DNA from: Branchiostoma floridae
Lineage: Eukaryota; Chordata; Leptocardii; Amphioxiformes; Branchiostomatidae
Assembly: GCF_000003815.2 (NCBI RefSeq)
Contig: NC_049989.1
Location: 8,014,124-8,078,123, forward strand
Direction: 5' to 3'
Length of the DNA stretch: 64,000 nt
Each line of letters opens with the position of its first letter. The stretch's first letter is position 1. A model generated the notes under the pieces. That model worked only from the letters and a program-made list of their open reading frames with translations. It made no database searches and was not told where the DNA came from. The position numbers and the translations under genes are program-made. Shown here one piece after another: positions 48,425 to 59,960 of the stretch.

Positions 48425-48609
48425 TCATTTGATCCAGTACTGTGGTTGCATTACCACATGGGCGTTTGTTGTAACTACCTCTGAACTCCGCAAAGGAGTA
48501 TCAGGTGTATACTCAATCTCATATAAGCCCAGATTAGCCACCGCTCTCTCGAAGATTACGTCTACAATCTTTCTGAGAAATATCATACCGTCGTGCTGAG
48601 AATGTATTC
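48425..48609 (-). CDS. Candidate terminal exon of the same unidentified gene
   Basis: 185 bp, acceptor CTTTGTACAAG|, 61 codons ending in TGA at 48427-48425. Two leading bases complete the codon left by 49942. The peptide begins IHSQHDGMIFLRKIVDVIFE and ends HVVMQPQYWIK. The intron before it would be 1.3 kb and contains the 49147-49201 palindrome. Three exons with three matching phases and a clean end make chance unlikely, but no homologue is known to me. Confidence 0.48.
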
Positions 48610-49146
48610 CTTGTACAAAGATCATATTGTGGGAAATTCATTTCATGGAATATGACAAAGTCTAGAAATATATGAGTAAGTAGGATTTCCTTCTGTGCCC
48701 ATAACACGCACTATAAAAATTACACTTCTCGAATGTCGTTGATACTGTATTTCAAAGGCTCTAGGTTCGATGTTCAACGTTGTTTTCTTGTTAAAGGCAC
48801 TAACACATTAATGTATTGACACAAATGAAAGTTAGTACCGAGCTTTGGTCATTGATGTAGTTCTCTCTGACGTGACCTTAACTTATAGAACTGACTTGTT
48901 TTGCCAGTTTTTTAACAGTGTTTCAGGAGAGCCACAACTCGAGCATGTTAAAGACCCGAGAGGAAGGACGCAACCAAGTATGAGATGATTGAAACCTTTT
49001 AGGTTTTTGGATTGACATCACCTAGTACCTATTTACATGTCGTGGCTTTTAAACTTCGTGTTTTTAAGAGGCCCCAATTTCAGTAATGGGTGACCAAAAC
49101 CCACGTCAAACCGACTAAACTCACGTCAGATATACATGAATTTTGT

Positions 49147-49201
49147 TGCCATATGTTTAGAAAAAACTATTCACTGAATAGTTTTGTTTAAACATATGGC
49201 A
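49147..49201. repeat. 55-bp near-palindrome (27-nt arms)
   Basis: TGCCATATGTTTAGAAAAAA in the left arm against TGCCATATGTTTAAACAAAA in the inverted right arm, one-base centre. Lies in the inferred intron between 49942 and 48609. Confidence 0.8.
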
Positions 49202-49941
49202 GAACGTTTATGTACAATACAATGCAAACTTTAACTAGATTCTAGGATCCAATAAACAGATTAATCGACTACGGGGACATCTGTTCTTAAGCTGTCTCGT
49301 TTATCAGATAGTGCTCTCTGATCTCCCTTCAACAGTACTACCATGGGCCATCGCGTTGTCTTTCTGTCCTTTTCAGACCAATCAGGATCAAGATCGGTCG
49401 GCAAAATGAAAGACTAGTGCGTGCTAAAGGAAATGTTTGAACTTGCGGCTAGTTCCGTCCAAGGGAAAGGGGGACTAGGTCATGTGTAAAGATCTCGCGG
49501 AAAATCTCACGAAAACGAAGGAGATTATGAATGTGGAATTGCTTCTCGCAAAATGATGGACATTTCCTGAATTTGATTCAGGACAGCATTGTTTCCCATC
49601 CGGGGTAGGAATAACTAACAACAATAGAATTCGTGTTAGATACATGTACACGTTTTAAAACTATTGCCTGAAAGGTTTGTGTTGTTGCCAATACGTCAAC
49701 CCTGTACACATACTTTACAAATACTAAAACTACATCTACCGGCATTCACCCCTCGCTCCAGCTATGGATATACAATGAATATTCAATACCCGTTCCTATA
49801 GGCGGAGGATATATTGTTGGAAATTCAGCTTTACTCGTTAATGATTTTTCAATTTGCTGAAAACTTTGCAAGTCTGTTACTGTCTAAATTGTTTTCATAA
49901 CAGATTCAGAAAATAACGAATCTTCCAAGGATGTCCAATAC

Positions 49942-50186
49942 CTTTATCAAACCACAACACACGATGATGATACAAAGATTGCACCAGTCGATAGCCATTG
50001 CTTGTTACCGAGCTATACGCCAGCCAGTACAGATTGATGGGTTTGAAGCCGCTTTTCATATCAAGGCGGTATGGATTCAAGTAGTTGAACAGATATGACA
50101 AACGGGCGTCGGAAGATGAAACTTCAGTGTGATGGCTTGTATGTAGCCAGAGAGCACACGTAGAAAGAAAGTCAATACTTGACTGC
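49942..50186 (-). CDS. Candidate internal exon of the same unidentified gene
   Basis: 245 bp and about 81 open codons between CCGCAG| and GATAAAG|GTATTG. The peptide has ordinary coding character: SSIDFLSTCALWLHTSHH, then LSYLFNYLNPYR, then NLYWLAYSSVTSNGYRLV. Mixed aromatic and charged residues suggest a folded soluble domain rather than membrane helices. Exit phase 1 matches the next exon. No family recognised. If unspliced, the frame runs 18 codons further to TGA. Confidence 0.5.
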
Positions 50187-50467
50187 CTGCGGTTTCAATA
50201 TGGATTTCCCGCTTTCATTCACCACAGTAGGAGGACCGAGGGTGATTCGTCTAGCTGTGAAACGAAGTTGAATTTTGTTTTGTATATTGAGTATATTTCC
50301 CACATGCCACTGGCATGAAATATATATTTTATTTCAAAAATGACAGAGCCATGGTTAATATGATATTCGATTCACATTCCCACCGAAACGTTGCTTTTCA
50401 AACCTGATGAATAGATTTTAATGAGACTGAACTACTGAGTACGGAGATACAAGCGACTTAAAGAAAC

Positions 50468-50519
50468 CACACGAAAATAGCTTCTTCTGTCAAAGACAGA
50501 TATCTATGATTTGGAGTAC
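50468..50519 (-). CDS. Candidate exon 1 (of those seen) of an unidentified gene
   Basis: 52 bp, acceptor GCATCTTTCAG| at 50521-50520 and donor GTGTG|GTTTCT. Only one frame is open and reads TPNHRYLSLTEEAIFVW. It exits at phase 2, which is what the next exon needs with its acceptor at 50188-50187. Upstream exons are not identified. Confidence 0.4.
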
Positions 50520-50960
50520 CTGAAAGATGCGTTGCAGAACCCACGGGAATTGTTTTCCATTACGCTTGGCAATCCATCAGAACCCGGTAACTATCAGATG
50601 CAGAAAACATCGCGTATTTACGGATGGGAGGCTACCTGAAGAAGAAGAACACTAATTGAAAACATCTACAAACATCTACGATGTATCTACACTATACATT
50701 ATGGTTCTCCTGTCGGTTCGACAGATGAGCAGGCAGACAGGCATTACCTGTTTTGCCTGACCTGCACATGACTTTTTATGGTGAAGGAGGGGTGTGCAAT
50801 TCCTTTTCCACCCTCTCGTCTACTGGAGCACTAAGTCTCACAGGGACAGAACTGTATGACACGTGTGAGACGGCTTCAGCAGATGCAGCTTTGTTTTTCG
50901 GAGTATCCGTCTCCTAGGAGGACTTCCGACCAAGGATGTAAGGGGTTCCTCCTACCCCAA

Positions 50961-51467
50961 TTACTCTTACGTATTCCGAGATGACACAGGGAGAGAGCTT
51001 CGCGGTTTGGGGCATATATGATGTCTTTATTCTGCTCGATGAGAGGCTTACAGGTTGTGCAAAGACATCAACGGCCTAAGACCAAGGTCTTGCCGATTAT
51101 AACAAACAATGAAGGGTCGAAGACCAGGATCTTGGCTATTACAACAAACAATGCAGTGAATGTACATACACATGTAGTGGTACGGTTTAACATTCTGTGA
51201 AAGGAAACTTCAATGCGACAAGGGTGGGATGGTGGGTAAGCGAGAGGCGAGCCCTGCCGTGACTCAGACGGCGGATGTCGCTCAGTGAGGTCGAAGGTCA
51301 CTTCCTACAGAGAAATTCCACACGATTGCTCTATTAGCAATCCTACCATAATTACTCTTACGTATTCCGAGATGACACAGGGAGAGAGCTTCGCGGTTTG
51401 GGGCATATATGATGTCTTTATTCTGCTCGATGAGAGGCTTACAGGTTGTGCAAAGACATCAACGGCC
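50961..51467 (+). repeat. Direct repeat X (about 117 bp), two copies
   Basis: 50961-51077 and 51351-51467, from ATTACTCTTACGTATTCCGA to CAAAGACATCAACGGCC, essentially identical. The first copy is followed by two related units (AGACCAAGGTCTTG... and AGACCAGGATCTTGG..., each with TTACAACAAACAATG / TTATAACAAACAATG). Confidence 0.8.
51238..51352 (+). repeat. Direct repeat Y, copy 1 (about 115 bp)
   Basis: AAGCGAGAGGCGAGCCCTGC to GCTCTATTAGCAATCCTACC. It abuts the second X copy. Confidence 0.8.
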
Positions 51468-51559
51468 AAGCCGAGCGTAGTGAGGTGGCCCCAAACCGCG
51501 TAGCGGAAAATGTGTGAAGAAAGGTGGTATTGTTATTGTAGTAAATTAGAGAGAATATA

Positions 51560-52260
51560 AAATTCCAGTTCAATTGACAAAGAAACAGTCCAGGACTTGT
51601 GAAGATCCGCCTGCAGAACGCCGCTGGGCACTGTCGAACAGCGTAGACTCGGGCCGTAAACAGGTGCGTCGGCGCGGTGAGCCTAACGTAGTACTGCGAA
51701 GTGAGGGGTCCTGAGGGTCCTCAGCACACCGCTGGAGCTGGTTTCCTTGTGTTGTCGATGGTGAACAGAAGGAACGCGGAGAAGGAAGTGTCACTCGTGT
51801 ACGTAGCTGTCGCGCCGCTGATGGAACCCTGATTGTCACGGGAAATCACGGACATCTCGCGAGAACGACCCTAGAATTCGAGAAGATTCGGTGGAACTGT
51901 TGGGGTGGGGGGCGGTCGACGTTTGGTCTCCAATAGGACTGTACGTCCCCGATGAGAGAGGGCAAGTCCTTCGTAGCATCTGCAAGGTTGTCTGAGACAG
52001 AGTTTCAGTGACGTGATGTTTCGTAGCCCCAGGTAGAGCGAGTTACTGGCTGTCGAAAGCGGCTAGACGGCGCGCCTGGCCATGCATGGCGTGGTGTTCG
52101 GACAGCTCGCCCGTCGTGGTGATGCACTTTATCGGCCCGTTCCGTGAGCAATCCAGCGGTCCCAGATCGTCTACTGGTGGAATCGTGTGCCTCAGTAGTT
52201 CATACACGCTGTACACTGGGTAGACGCTCTTGATCAGAGCTAAAATTCAGAAATTTTGGA
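51560..52260 (-). other. GC-rich block with degenerate coding-like frames
   Basis: CpG-rich against the surroundings. On the - strand, after an ATTTTAG| site (52241), a frame reads IKSVYPVYSVYELLRHTIPP, then HAMHGQARRLAAFDSQ to a TAA at 52045-52043. A second frame just past it reads LYLGLRNITSLKLCLRQ. Together they suggest a frameshifted gene fragment or an exapted exon. Flanked by X and Y repeats. Not recognised. Confidence 0.3.
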
Positions 52261-52266
52261 CGAAAA

Positions 52267-52380
52267 GATAAGCGAGAGGCGAGCCCTGCCGTGACTCAGA
52301 CGGCGGATGTCGCTCAGTGAGGTCGAAGGTCACTTCCTACAGAGAAATTCCACACGATTGCTCTATTAGCAATCCTACCA
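52267..52380 (+). repeat. Direct repeat Y, copy 2
   Basis: Same as 51238-51352 and in the same orientation, 1029 bp away, so X, Y and the GC-rich block look like one duplicated cassette. Confidence 0.8.
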
Positions 52381-52383
52381 TGT

Positions 52384-52614
52384 GTGCCATGGCGGGTGCG
52401 TCATGCCCGAACATGCCCCTAAGGCCTGTCTCGGCCACAAAGCCCCGCCAAGACCACTAGCCGCAGCTAGATACTCATTTACACCTGAGTTAAGTGAGGA
52501 AAGTCGTGTAAAGTGCCTTTCCCAAGGGCACAAGATCGGTGACACTGCAGTCGGATTCGAACCCGCAACCTCTCAGTCTCGAGCCGAATATGCTGCCACT
52601 GCGCCACGCGGCCC
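52384..52614 (-). mobile_element. tRNA-derived SINE, copy 2 (well preserved)
   Basis: On the - strand the head begins GGCCGCGTGGCGCAGTGG with an A box (52606-52596), and has the B box GGTTCGAATCC (52563-52553). The body contains CCTTGGGAAAGGCACTTTAC, a motif shared by many deuterostome SINEs. Possible target duplication ACYATGTG at both sides. The overlapping + strand frame of 103 codons is not a gene. Confidence 0.75.
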
Positions 52615-52616
52615 CA

Positions 52617-54420
52617 CTATGTGGTTACACTATACATACGATAGAGTCGACGTTGCATTCGGTGAAGGCTGTCGTACGACTTTGATGCACTAGAATTTTC
52701 GAGAAGACTCGAGAACCCCCCTTTACCACCTTAGGAACAAAGGAAGCTCTTTTTGTAACAAGACAGCTTAAGTTTGCACGTCATATGCATGACTATCTCC
52801 AGACATTTAGTGACCGTATGACAATCGCACTACGTATATGAACCGGCACTTAAAAAGCACCATTAGACTTCCATTCCCTTGCATGGGATCATTAGAACAC
52901 ATTTTATCGCCAAGCAAACGATTTGAAATTGGAGAATAACAACGGTAATGGTAGCAGTAATTGGCACGATTGTGGGCTGGCAAATAAAAATGCTTTTAAT
53001 CATACACATTTCAGTCACTTAGCGTCGTTGTACTAGCATAAAAATCTATATTGGTTGATATTTCTTATACAAGTATTGTTCTTATGCTGTACCCGCTCAT
53101 GTATCCGCTCATGCTGTAAATGATTATTTCAATGACTATGCCACTCCACGTTAGCATCTCATCGCGATAATTGGTCTCGTGTTTGGCGCATAAACCTAGT
53201 TACTGGGAGACTAACGTCTTTCTCAGCCAATTCGTCGTAGACAAAATTTGATTGATTTTGGAATAATTGCCTTTTTAGCTCCGTAATGGTTTTTCAACCT
53301 TCACTGTATACAGTGAGTGTGCAAGACAACGTTTGGAATGTTTAGACCTTGTTTAGGGGTTCTGACGTCACTGCAGGAGATTTCGGTAAACACACACACA
53401 TTAGATATATTTATGAATAAACTCGTCATGATTTCAATTGATATAATCGGTGAAAAATGTATGTATTGAAGAGCAACGTATGACCTCATTTGCGGAACGA
53501 TATCTACACCATGTCAGGGAATATTAAAAAAATGAAGAATCATGATAGTAGATTTAGTAGTGCCTAAAAAATTTCACACGAAAACTAATTCTAATTTGCG
53601 AGCAAAAAATGTCATTAACGACGAAACGATTGCTCATTCCCTATTACACTGCTCTACCTATAATTACCAGTGCTCAGTCCTCCTCGGCAAGCTTTCTGAG
53701 ATACTTGGACATTAAATTTAGCTGATTTCAGCGCTATAACATTGCTACAAATATGTAAATTTTACGTGGTAGTGCTCTCTATTCCTTTAAAGTTAACTAC
53801 ATATAGCATAATGCTGGCCACACAGGATTACATCATATCTACAAATCTTTTTAAGTTCAGGTACTATTCTCTGCTTTGACTTTCTACCGAGAGGGGTTTT
53901 TGACTCACGTACATTATGCATTTTCATGTATGTATTTACTTATTATAGTCCTGTCTAATATATCGTTTTCAACATTTGTATAAGTGGCGGCGCTAAAATA
54001 AGTTAAGTACAATTTGAGTCAGCCGTCACTTTGAGTTTGCACCTTTCTTTGTATTTATTTCATGTATTTCTCAATAAGGAAAAGAATTTAAAAAACATAG
54101 AGTTACATTTGTGCGACAGCTATGACCATTACCTAGGCATTGTCAGCAACTGGTGGTAGGTACTCGGTAGACACAACGTTGAATTTCATCAACATTATGC
54201 TGAAATGCTTAAGAAATATGACTTTTAGTTCCCTAGTAATCACTGATGAATATCAACAGGTTGAAATGTAGCATACAGAATCTGCAGAATAAAAAAACAA
54301 ATTCAGTCCGATTACGATATCTCTGATACATACTATGCTATTATATGAAAGCTTTGGCAGCCCAACAAGATATACTAGTACGTGAGGGAGTTGTGAGTAA
54401 AGTATAAGCTGAGTAAGTCC
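52617..54420. other. No supportable feature
   Basis: AT-rich, only short frames. Confidence 0.5.
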
Positions 54421-54422
54421 TT

Positions 54423-54545
54423 ACCTACTTCCTGCACCTGCGGCCTGCTCTGGGTGCCAGATGGGTGCGCTCCGCTGGCTGAATGACCAGAGATCCGCAG
54501 CGGTACGGCGTTATTCTCAGCAAATCTGCATAATCGTACAACCTA
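54423..54545 (-). CDS. Possible internal exon, unidentified
   Basis: Open frame between ATTTTAG| and GAAGTAG|GTAAGG, reading FAENNAVPLRISGHS and a Ser/Gly/Pro/Gln-rich end. An overlapping frame with an ATG is also open, so coding is not certain. GC-rich compared with the flanks. Confidence 0.25.
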
Positions 54546-54759
54546 AAATGGTATGCACTGCGCATGGCATCTGCGCATCCATTTTGTGTCCATTTCAATT
54601 GACATTTTCCGACAAGTATTTTGTTGGAAGGGGGAGCTAGGACGTTATCGTGATACATTATTCCATTAACCTTCAAACAGTGACGTCCAAAGAGCTAAAT
54701 ACAAAAGTAAACAAGATGGCCTTGTGGTACAGCTTGTTGACTTAGAATATGTCTATAAA

Positions 54760-54890
54760 GGTTAGACATCAAGGTTAACAGTATTCAAATGCAATTCAAT
54801 CTCAACAACGGGATAAAAAATGGAAATTTTTCTTCCAGACGTTTCGAGTGAGATCTATTACTCACTAGAATGAGCTGGCAGAACAATCCA
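54760..54890 (-). mobile_element. Repeat with hammerhead-like CGAAACGTC motif
   Basis: The - strand reads GAGTAATAGATCTCACTCG then AAACGTCTGGAAG and later TTTATCCCGTTGTTGAGATT. The same order is found on the + strand at 56685-56800. A related, more decayed copy is on the - strand at about 34905-34840. Confidence 0.45.
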
Positions 54891-55359
54891 AAACAAGTGC
54901 AGCTAGACTAACTAGAAAAAATGGTTGAACATGCCAATTCACTAACTCCTAAGGATCGTATGCAAGCGTCATTCAAATGTAAATCATGTTTTCATAGTTC
55001 CCTATGGTAAAGACAATACAATAATAATAACCTCCTTTGTGAAACGGAGTGTTTGTTTGTCAGAACGATGTTTGTCATCAAGATAACTAGAGAACGCATG
55101 GATGGATTGTTTCGATATTTGGTATATGTGAATAGGTCTTTGGACGAAGAAGAAATGCTATGAAGCATTTTTTCTTTAATGGCTTCGGACAGTTTTGCAG
55201 GGGATGTTTGTACTTGAAAAGTAAGTCGATTACGGTTTTTCTCTCCTCCTGCACCTGAGTGTGGGTATTACGTAATAGTGTTATATGTTGGTGGTGGGCG
55301 TGCGGACGCAAGTCAGAAGCGTGCATGTGATGTGGTTTGTGTCAGAAAAACTGGTTCCG

Positions 55360-55388
55360 TGTTTGTTTGTTTGTTTGTTTATTTATTT
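55360..55388. repeat. (TTTG/TTTA)n simple repeat
   Basis: GTTTGTTTGTTTGTTT then ATTTATTTG. Confidence 0.7.
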
Positions 55389-55659
55389 GTTCGCACAAAA
55401 TACATGAATCAATACAGAAAAAGAATGCATAAAAACACTACAGGTGCAGGAGGAGAGAAAAACCGTAATCGACTTATACTAAGCCCTTCTCCTCTACACT
55501 CTACAACACAAATGATAGTCAATAATTAAGAAAAAAGCAATTGGGATATGATAATAATGCAAAATAATAGTAAAATGATAATAGAAAAGTAATTTGAGAT
55601 AAGAAAATAACTGAGACTATTGTAAGGGGCTAGGGTGGTTTATGAGATGGGTCTATGAT

Positions 55660-56010
55660 GTTTTTTACAGAATATTATCAGTGTTAAGATATTTAAGCAG
55701 TCGATTGTAAACTAGCCTTTCATACTGTTTTGACATGCTGGGCAAGACTGAAATCGGTCTATAGTTGGGTCTCCCTCCTTGAACATGGGTATAAACTTAG
55801 CAATCTTTGTTCCGGTTGGAACATCTACACTTAGTACTGACATGTTAAGAATATGAGTTAGAGGAGTAAGGATGTGGGGAAGGGCTGATCTTAGGGCTTT
55901 CGATTTAATTTCGTCATAACCAGCGGCAGAGTCTTTTAAGTTTAAAACAATTTCCTCTACCTCTTTGGTCGTGTTAGAAGGAGACCGCGGCAATCGTTGG
56001 AAGTCAGGAG
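55660..56010 (-). mobile_element. LINE reverse-transcriptase fragment (fingers region)
   Basis: The - strand frame reads EVEEIVLNLKDSAAGYDEI, ALPHILTPLTHILNMS, KIAKFIPMFKEGDPT, then after a one-base frameshift NYRPISVLPSMSKQYERLVY. This is the N-terminal reverse-transcriptase region of a non-LTR element (motifs 0 to 2). The rest of the element is not seen. Confidence 0.75.
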
Positions 56011-56684
56011 AGAAAAGATTTGAAAATGGATGAGAAAGGTAGGGGAACTTTTAGTGTTAGCGTTAAGGTGAGATGTTAACGTGTTGGGCTTAATCTCTGA
56101 CATGGGGTCTTAAGCTTCAAGAATTCTACATCCCTTCTGAAATTGGTAAGATTCCCGAACAGCTTAGCTCTCATTTGATACATATATCAACCAAACACCC
56201 CAGAGCATCAGTCCCGCAATATCATAGAACTAGTGATTACTTCATCAGCTTACATCACCTACACAAACAACTACTTTGTGGTAAAAAAAATCGATCATTC
56301 CCCACACATAGTCAAACGCCATAACAAACTACCTACTAATGCGGCAAAGAAATCCTAAGAAAGAACTGCAACCAGCAGAACTACAGCACTCCATCAAAAG
56401 AACTAAGTCCTTTCAAACAGAACAAAAACAAACTTCAACCACCACACGATCAGCTATTTCACGGAGGTCTCCGAACGTTTGTTGTCCTTTGTGATGCAAA
56501 GTGGGGTCCCATGTTCTGGAGAGTTCTACGCGGAGTCCTCCCTTCCGGTTTAAGGTGGGGTTGTAGATTCGCTCGTAGATGGCCTCCCTGGCTCCCCGTT
56601 TGGACCACCGTGGTACGAATCATTCAACCAGTCTGTCTAGTTATCTGTACGTGTATTGAATTGTTCTGTCAGTTCATTCAAGTG

Positions 56685-56800
56685 ATGCTGAAGAAGAGTG
56701 ATGGATGTCATTTAAAACGTCCAGAAGTAAATCTCGTTTGTTTATCCCGTTGTAGAGATTGAATTGTATTTAAATATTGACCTAGAAGGACAGGTTCTGA
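56685..56800 (+). mobile_element. Repeat with hammerhead-like motif, second copy
   Basis: GCTGAAGAAGAGTGATGGATG, AAAACGTCCAGAAG, TTTATCCCGTTGTAGAGATT in the order of the 54760-54890 copy. The overlapping 83-codon frame is not a gene. Confidence 0.4.
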
Positions 56801-57426
56801 ATCCAAATCTCAACGTTGTACCATTGAAAAGGCGTTTTATAGGGATCGTTCATTATTATCTTTGAGCAGTGTTTATTCAATCTATGCTAAACTAAAGTAA
56901 CATATAATACAATGTACTCCAATACGTACGGTTACAGCAAGTTTACAGTTATAGTATACAGGTCTATGGATAAGGTAATAATACAGAGATCTAAATATAT
57001 ACAGGGAGAGTTGGACTAACCTTGCCTTAGCCCTGTGGGCACCAGACTGACAAATATCTTCGAACACCCTCTATGATTGTTTCCATTGTTACATATATGT
57101 ACTTCTTACCATGTGGCCTGTACTTGGCCCAGTGGAGCAAAAATATGCAATAAAGGTCTTCATTCTTATTATTGTAATAAACTGCCGCCATAGGTATCAA
57201 AGGAGAAGGGGTCAATCTCCCTGGTTGGATATGAGTGAATCAAACCTATACATCTGGTCTTCAAGTTTATTTGTTCGCCACTGTCGATTATAAATCCACT
57301 CTTAAGAGCAGCTTAAGAAAGCCGCCAAGGACGCAGAGCATTAAGTACACTATTCATCTGTTTTGTCAGTGCCGGTGGCGGTGGTTGTGATGTGTTGTGC
57401 GAACGTGACTAGATGGACAATAACTC

Positions 57427-57450
57427 ACCTCACCTCACCTCACCTCACCG
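57427..57450. repeat. (CACCT)n microsatellite
   Basis: CACCTCACCTCACCTCACCT followed by CACC. Confidence 0.8.
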
Positions 57451-57848
57451 GTCCCATAGCCTCACCGGCCGTAGGTTTTGGTGCAGTGGAGGGGAAATGG
57501 CAATTTCTCCGTCCCAAAATAGAGACACTTTCGCAGCCGGTGGTCAATCTCTGCCACTTCCCCACGGTACAGGAAGGTTAGGAGTAAATAATACCATTGA
57601 ATCGCGGGCTTATTTTAGCGACCTCACCTTGGCCTGTTTTTGAATCGCTCTAAAGCATTATTCAGAACGATGGTATTCCGCTTTTTTGATTGCCTTGCAG
57701 TTGCTGGATCAGATAAAGTAATAACGTTTGAACATTCTTGAAGTAAGTTGCCCTGGACAAGGCGTTCGTTGAATGAAAACCATTGAACAGTTTTTAATTA
57801 ACATGTCAAAAACTTTCGGGCCAGCCAAAAGAAAGGGCATAAGTAGCT

Positions 57849-58060
57849 GGAACGCAGTGAGAATTTTTGGAACACACTACCAATTGCCAGGAATTGCCAG
57901 GAATAGAAAACAATTTTCATTCAGACGGCATTCCGGCTCATTCTTGCTCTCGTGTGAAGGGGGCTTTAATCATACGAGAAGCGGAATCAGCCGGAATGCC
58001 ATCTGAATGACTTTTCTTCGTACTTTCCTGGGTATTCTCTAAATTCTCACTGCGTTTTTG
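57849..58060. mobile_element. Foldback element (long imperfect hairpin)
   Basis: Inner arms 57917-57957 and 57970-58010, 41 nt each with only a few differences (TCATTCAGACGGCATTCCGG against TCATTCAGATGGCATTCCGG), 12-nt loop. Outer arms share ACGCAGTGAGAATTT (from 57850) with its inverse ending near 58058. No coding frame. Confidence 0.75.
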
Positions 58061-59199
58061 AATAGTTATTCTTATGGCATTTCGGCACATTTCTTTCTCA
58101 TAAAGGGGATACATAAGTTCCATTTGGAATTTCCATCCGAATGTGGCGCGAATTTTGCCGGCTGGTTCTGCTTGCTTTTACTCATTTGGTTTCAGTGTGA
58201 AGGCCCTATAACTGGAGGATGTTTTCCTCAACGCATTCTCAACTCCGTAAACACACACTTAGTGACTTAAAACTGTGAACCTCCTTCCCAACACCCTGTG
58301 AGATAACAACGTTCGGATAAAAAGATATTTGGTTTAAATACTCGGAACAGAGGTCATTAATTTTGACATTATCCAGGCTCACTTGAACATCGACGGTAGT
58401 TTGCGTTAACGAGGACGGACGCAAGCTGATTGCATCAAGCAATAAAGTGCAGATAATGGCTTTCCTTTGATTCACCTCAAGCAAGTCTTACACAGATAGC
58501 ATGTCATAATCAACTGCGTAATAAGCATCGTAACCCATCGTGTTTTCTGGAGCATGATTCCGATTATTAAATGAACACAAATGTACAAAATGAAGCACTA
58601 AAGATCAAATTACTTGTATCACAGCAACCGTGTCTTCTCTCCATGAATGCTTTGAAAAGATGCTGCAGTTTATATGATTTAAGCATCTAGATACATTATT
58701 TAGCGTTGATGGAACTCTTTGAAGCCTCAGTCCGTGACATGTGTATGTAATAGTTCCCTACATTGAAAGTTATTTGAATAGATAATGATTTTTATACAAG
58801 GTAAAATGCTCGAATTCCATTGTCTCTTTCTCTGTGCAAATGGGGCATTGCGTGGTTTATCCAGCGTGTCTTTGGCATGTTAATGGAGGACGGATCCCAC
58901 TCTTACCCTACCATTTCTCGCACTAATTTGCATTAGAGCTCGATTTCGTTTACGTTTACAATTAGAAGTGAATCAGTTCTGTCGTACAGAGTACTTAGGG
59001 CGCGATTTTCACGTTTGCTGCGCATGGTGCACCCAGCATCCACCATATTGGGTCCGGGTAGGTATGGTGCTAAGATGACCAAGCCTACACCACTTCTTCC
59101 TCACATAAAGGCTACTCCTTCAGCAAAAAAAATAAGATAACAGCATGCCCAGGGCAGAAGATACAGCCCAGGGTTGCTGTACGAAGACGAATCGCCAGA

Positions 59200-59960
59200 G
59201 GGTCCCCAATCAACCCTGACCTTGATCTTTTCAAGGCCAATTGGAGCACCAAATACCAACACAGTTTATGGAGATATCATTCGTAGCTTGGGAAAATGAC
59301 AGCTCAGAGACGACGGTATTCTACCGGTTTCGACTTTAATATGTCTTTTTCAAGAATCTACACAGTTTATGGAGGTTATATTTTCACTTAGTGTTTGTGT
59401 GTGCGTCTGTCTGTGAACAAGATAACTCAAGAACGGCCTGATGGATTGATTTAATACTTGTGTTGGTGGTTTGTGACAAACACTAGAAAAAATTAGATTT
59501 TTGGGTCCCTAGCGGCTTTCCTTGGTACTGCAGCGGAAACTCATGATTTGATATCTCGCGTTCTGAACAAGCTATGGTCGCTATGGTTACGGTGTTTAAG
59601 CGTTAGATAGCTCTTTTGCCCCTGAAGAAGTGACGTAGGTGTGGGTCCTCTAACGGCTTGGATTGGGAAAAACAATCCGAAGAGGTAAACTCAAGTAAGG
59701 AATAACGGATTTTCATAATTTTTGGCATGAAGATAGCTAGGTGGCCTTTGGGTGGCAGACAGCTTTCAACGTCAGGACAAGGTGGATCAGGTTTGAGCCC
59801 CCTAACGTTTAATTTTGAAACTGCAGGGGCGTTTTTGTCAAGATATTCCAAGTAGGATCTATGCAAAAATGGCAAAACAGATAACTGATGAATGATGGGA
59901 ATTTTATACTTTTGACATTTGTCAATGTTAAACATCACCATGCACAATTATGTAAATATG
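59200..59960. repeat. Decayed dispersed repeat block
   Basis: ACAAGATAACTCAAGAACGG then TGATGGATTGAT at about 59413 resembles AAGATAACTAGAGAACGCAT then GGATGGATTG at 55078. GGGTCCCTAGCGGCTTTCC and GGGTCCTCTAACGGCTTGG repeat about 140 bp apart. The 114-codon - strand frame has no start or splice context I trust. Confidence 0.35.

Noticed and set aside
52553-52613. Functional tRNA gene
   Set aside because: Perfect A and B boxes, but the head runs straight into a SINE body without a proper acceptor stem or terminator.
59603-59947. - strand frame of 114 codons
   Set aside because: Lies in a decayed dispersed repeat; composition and internal repetition do not look like protein coding.
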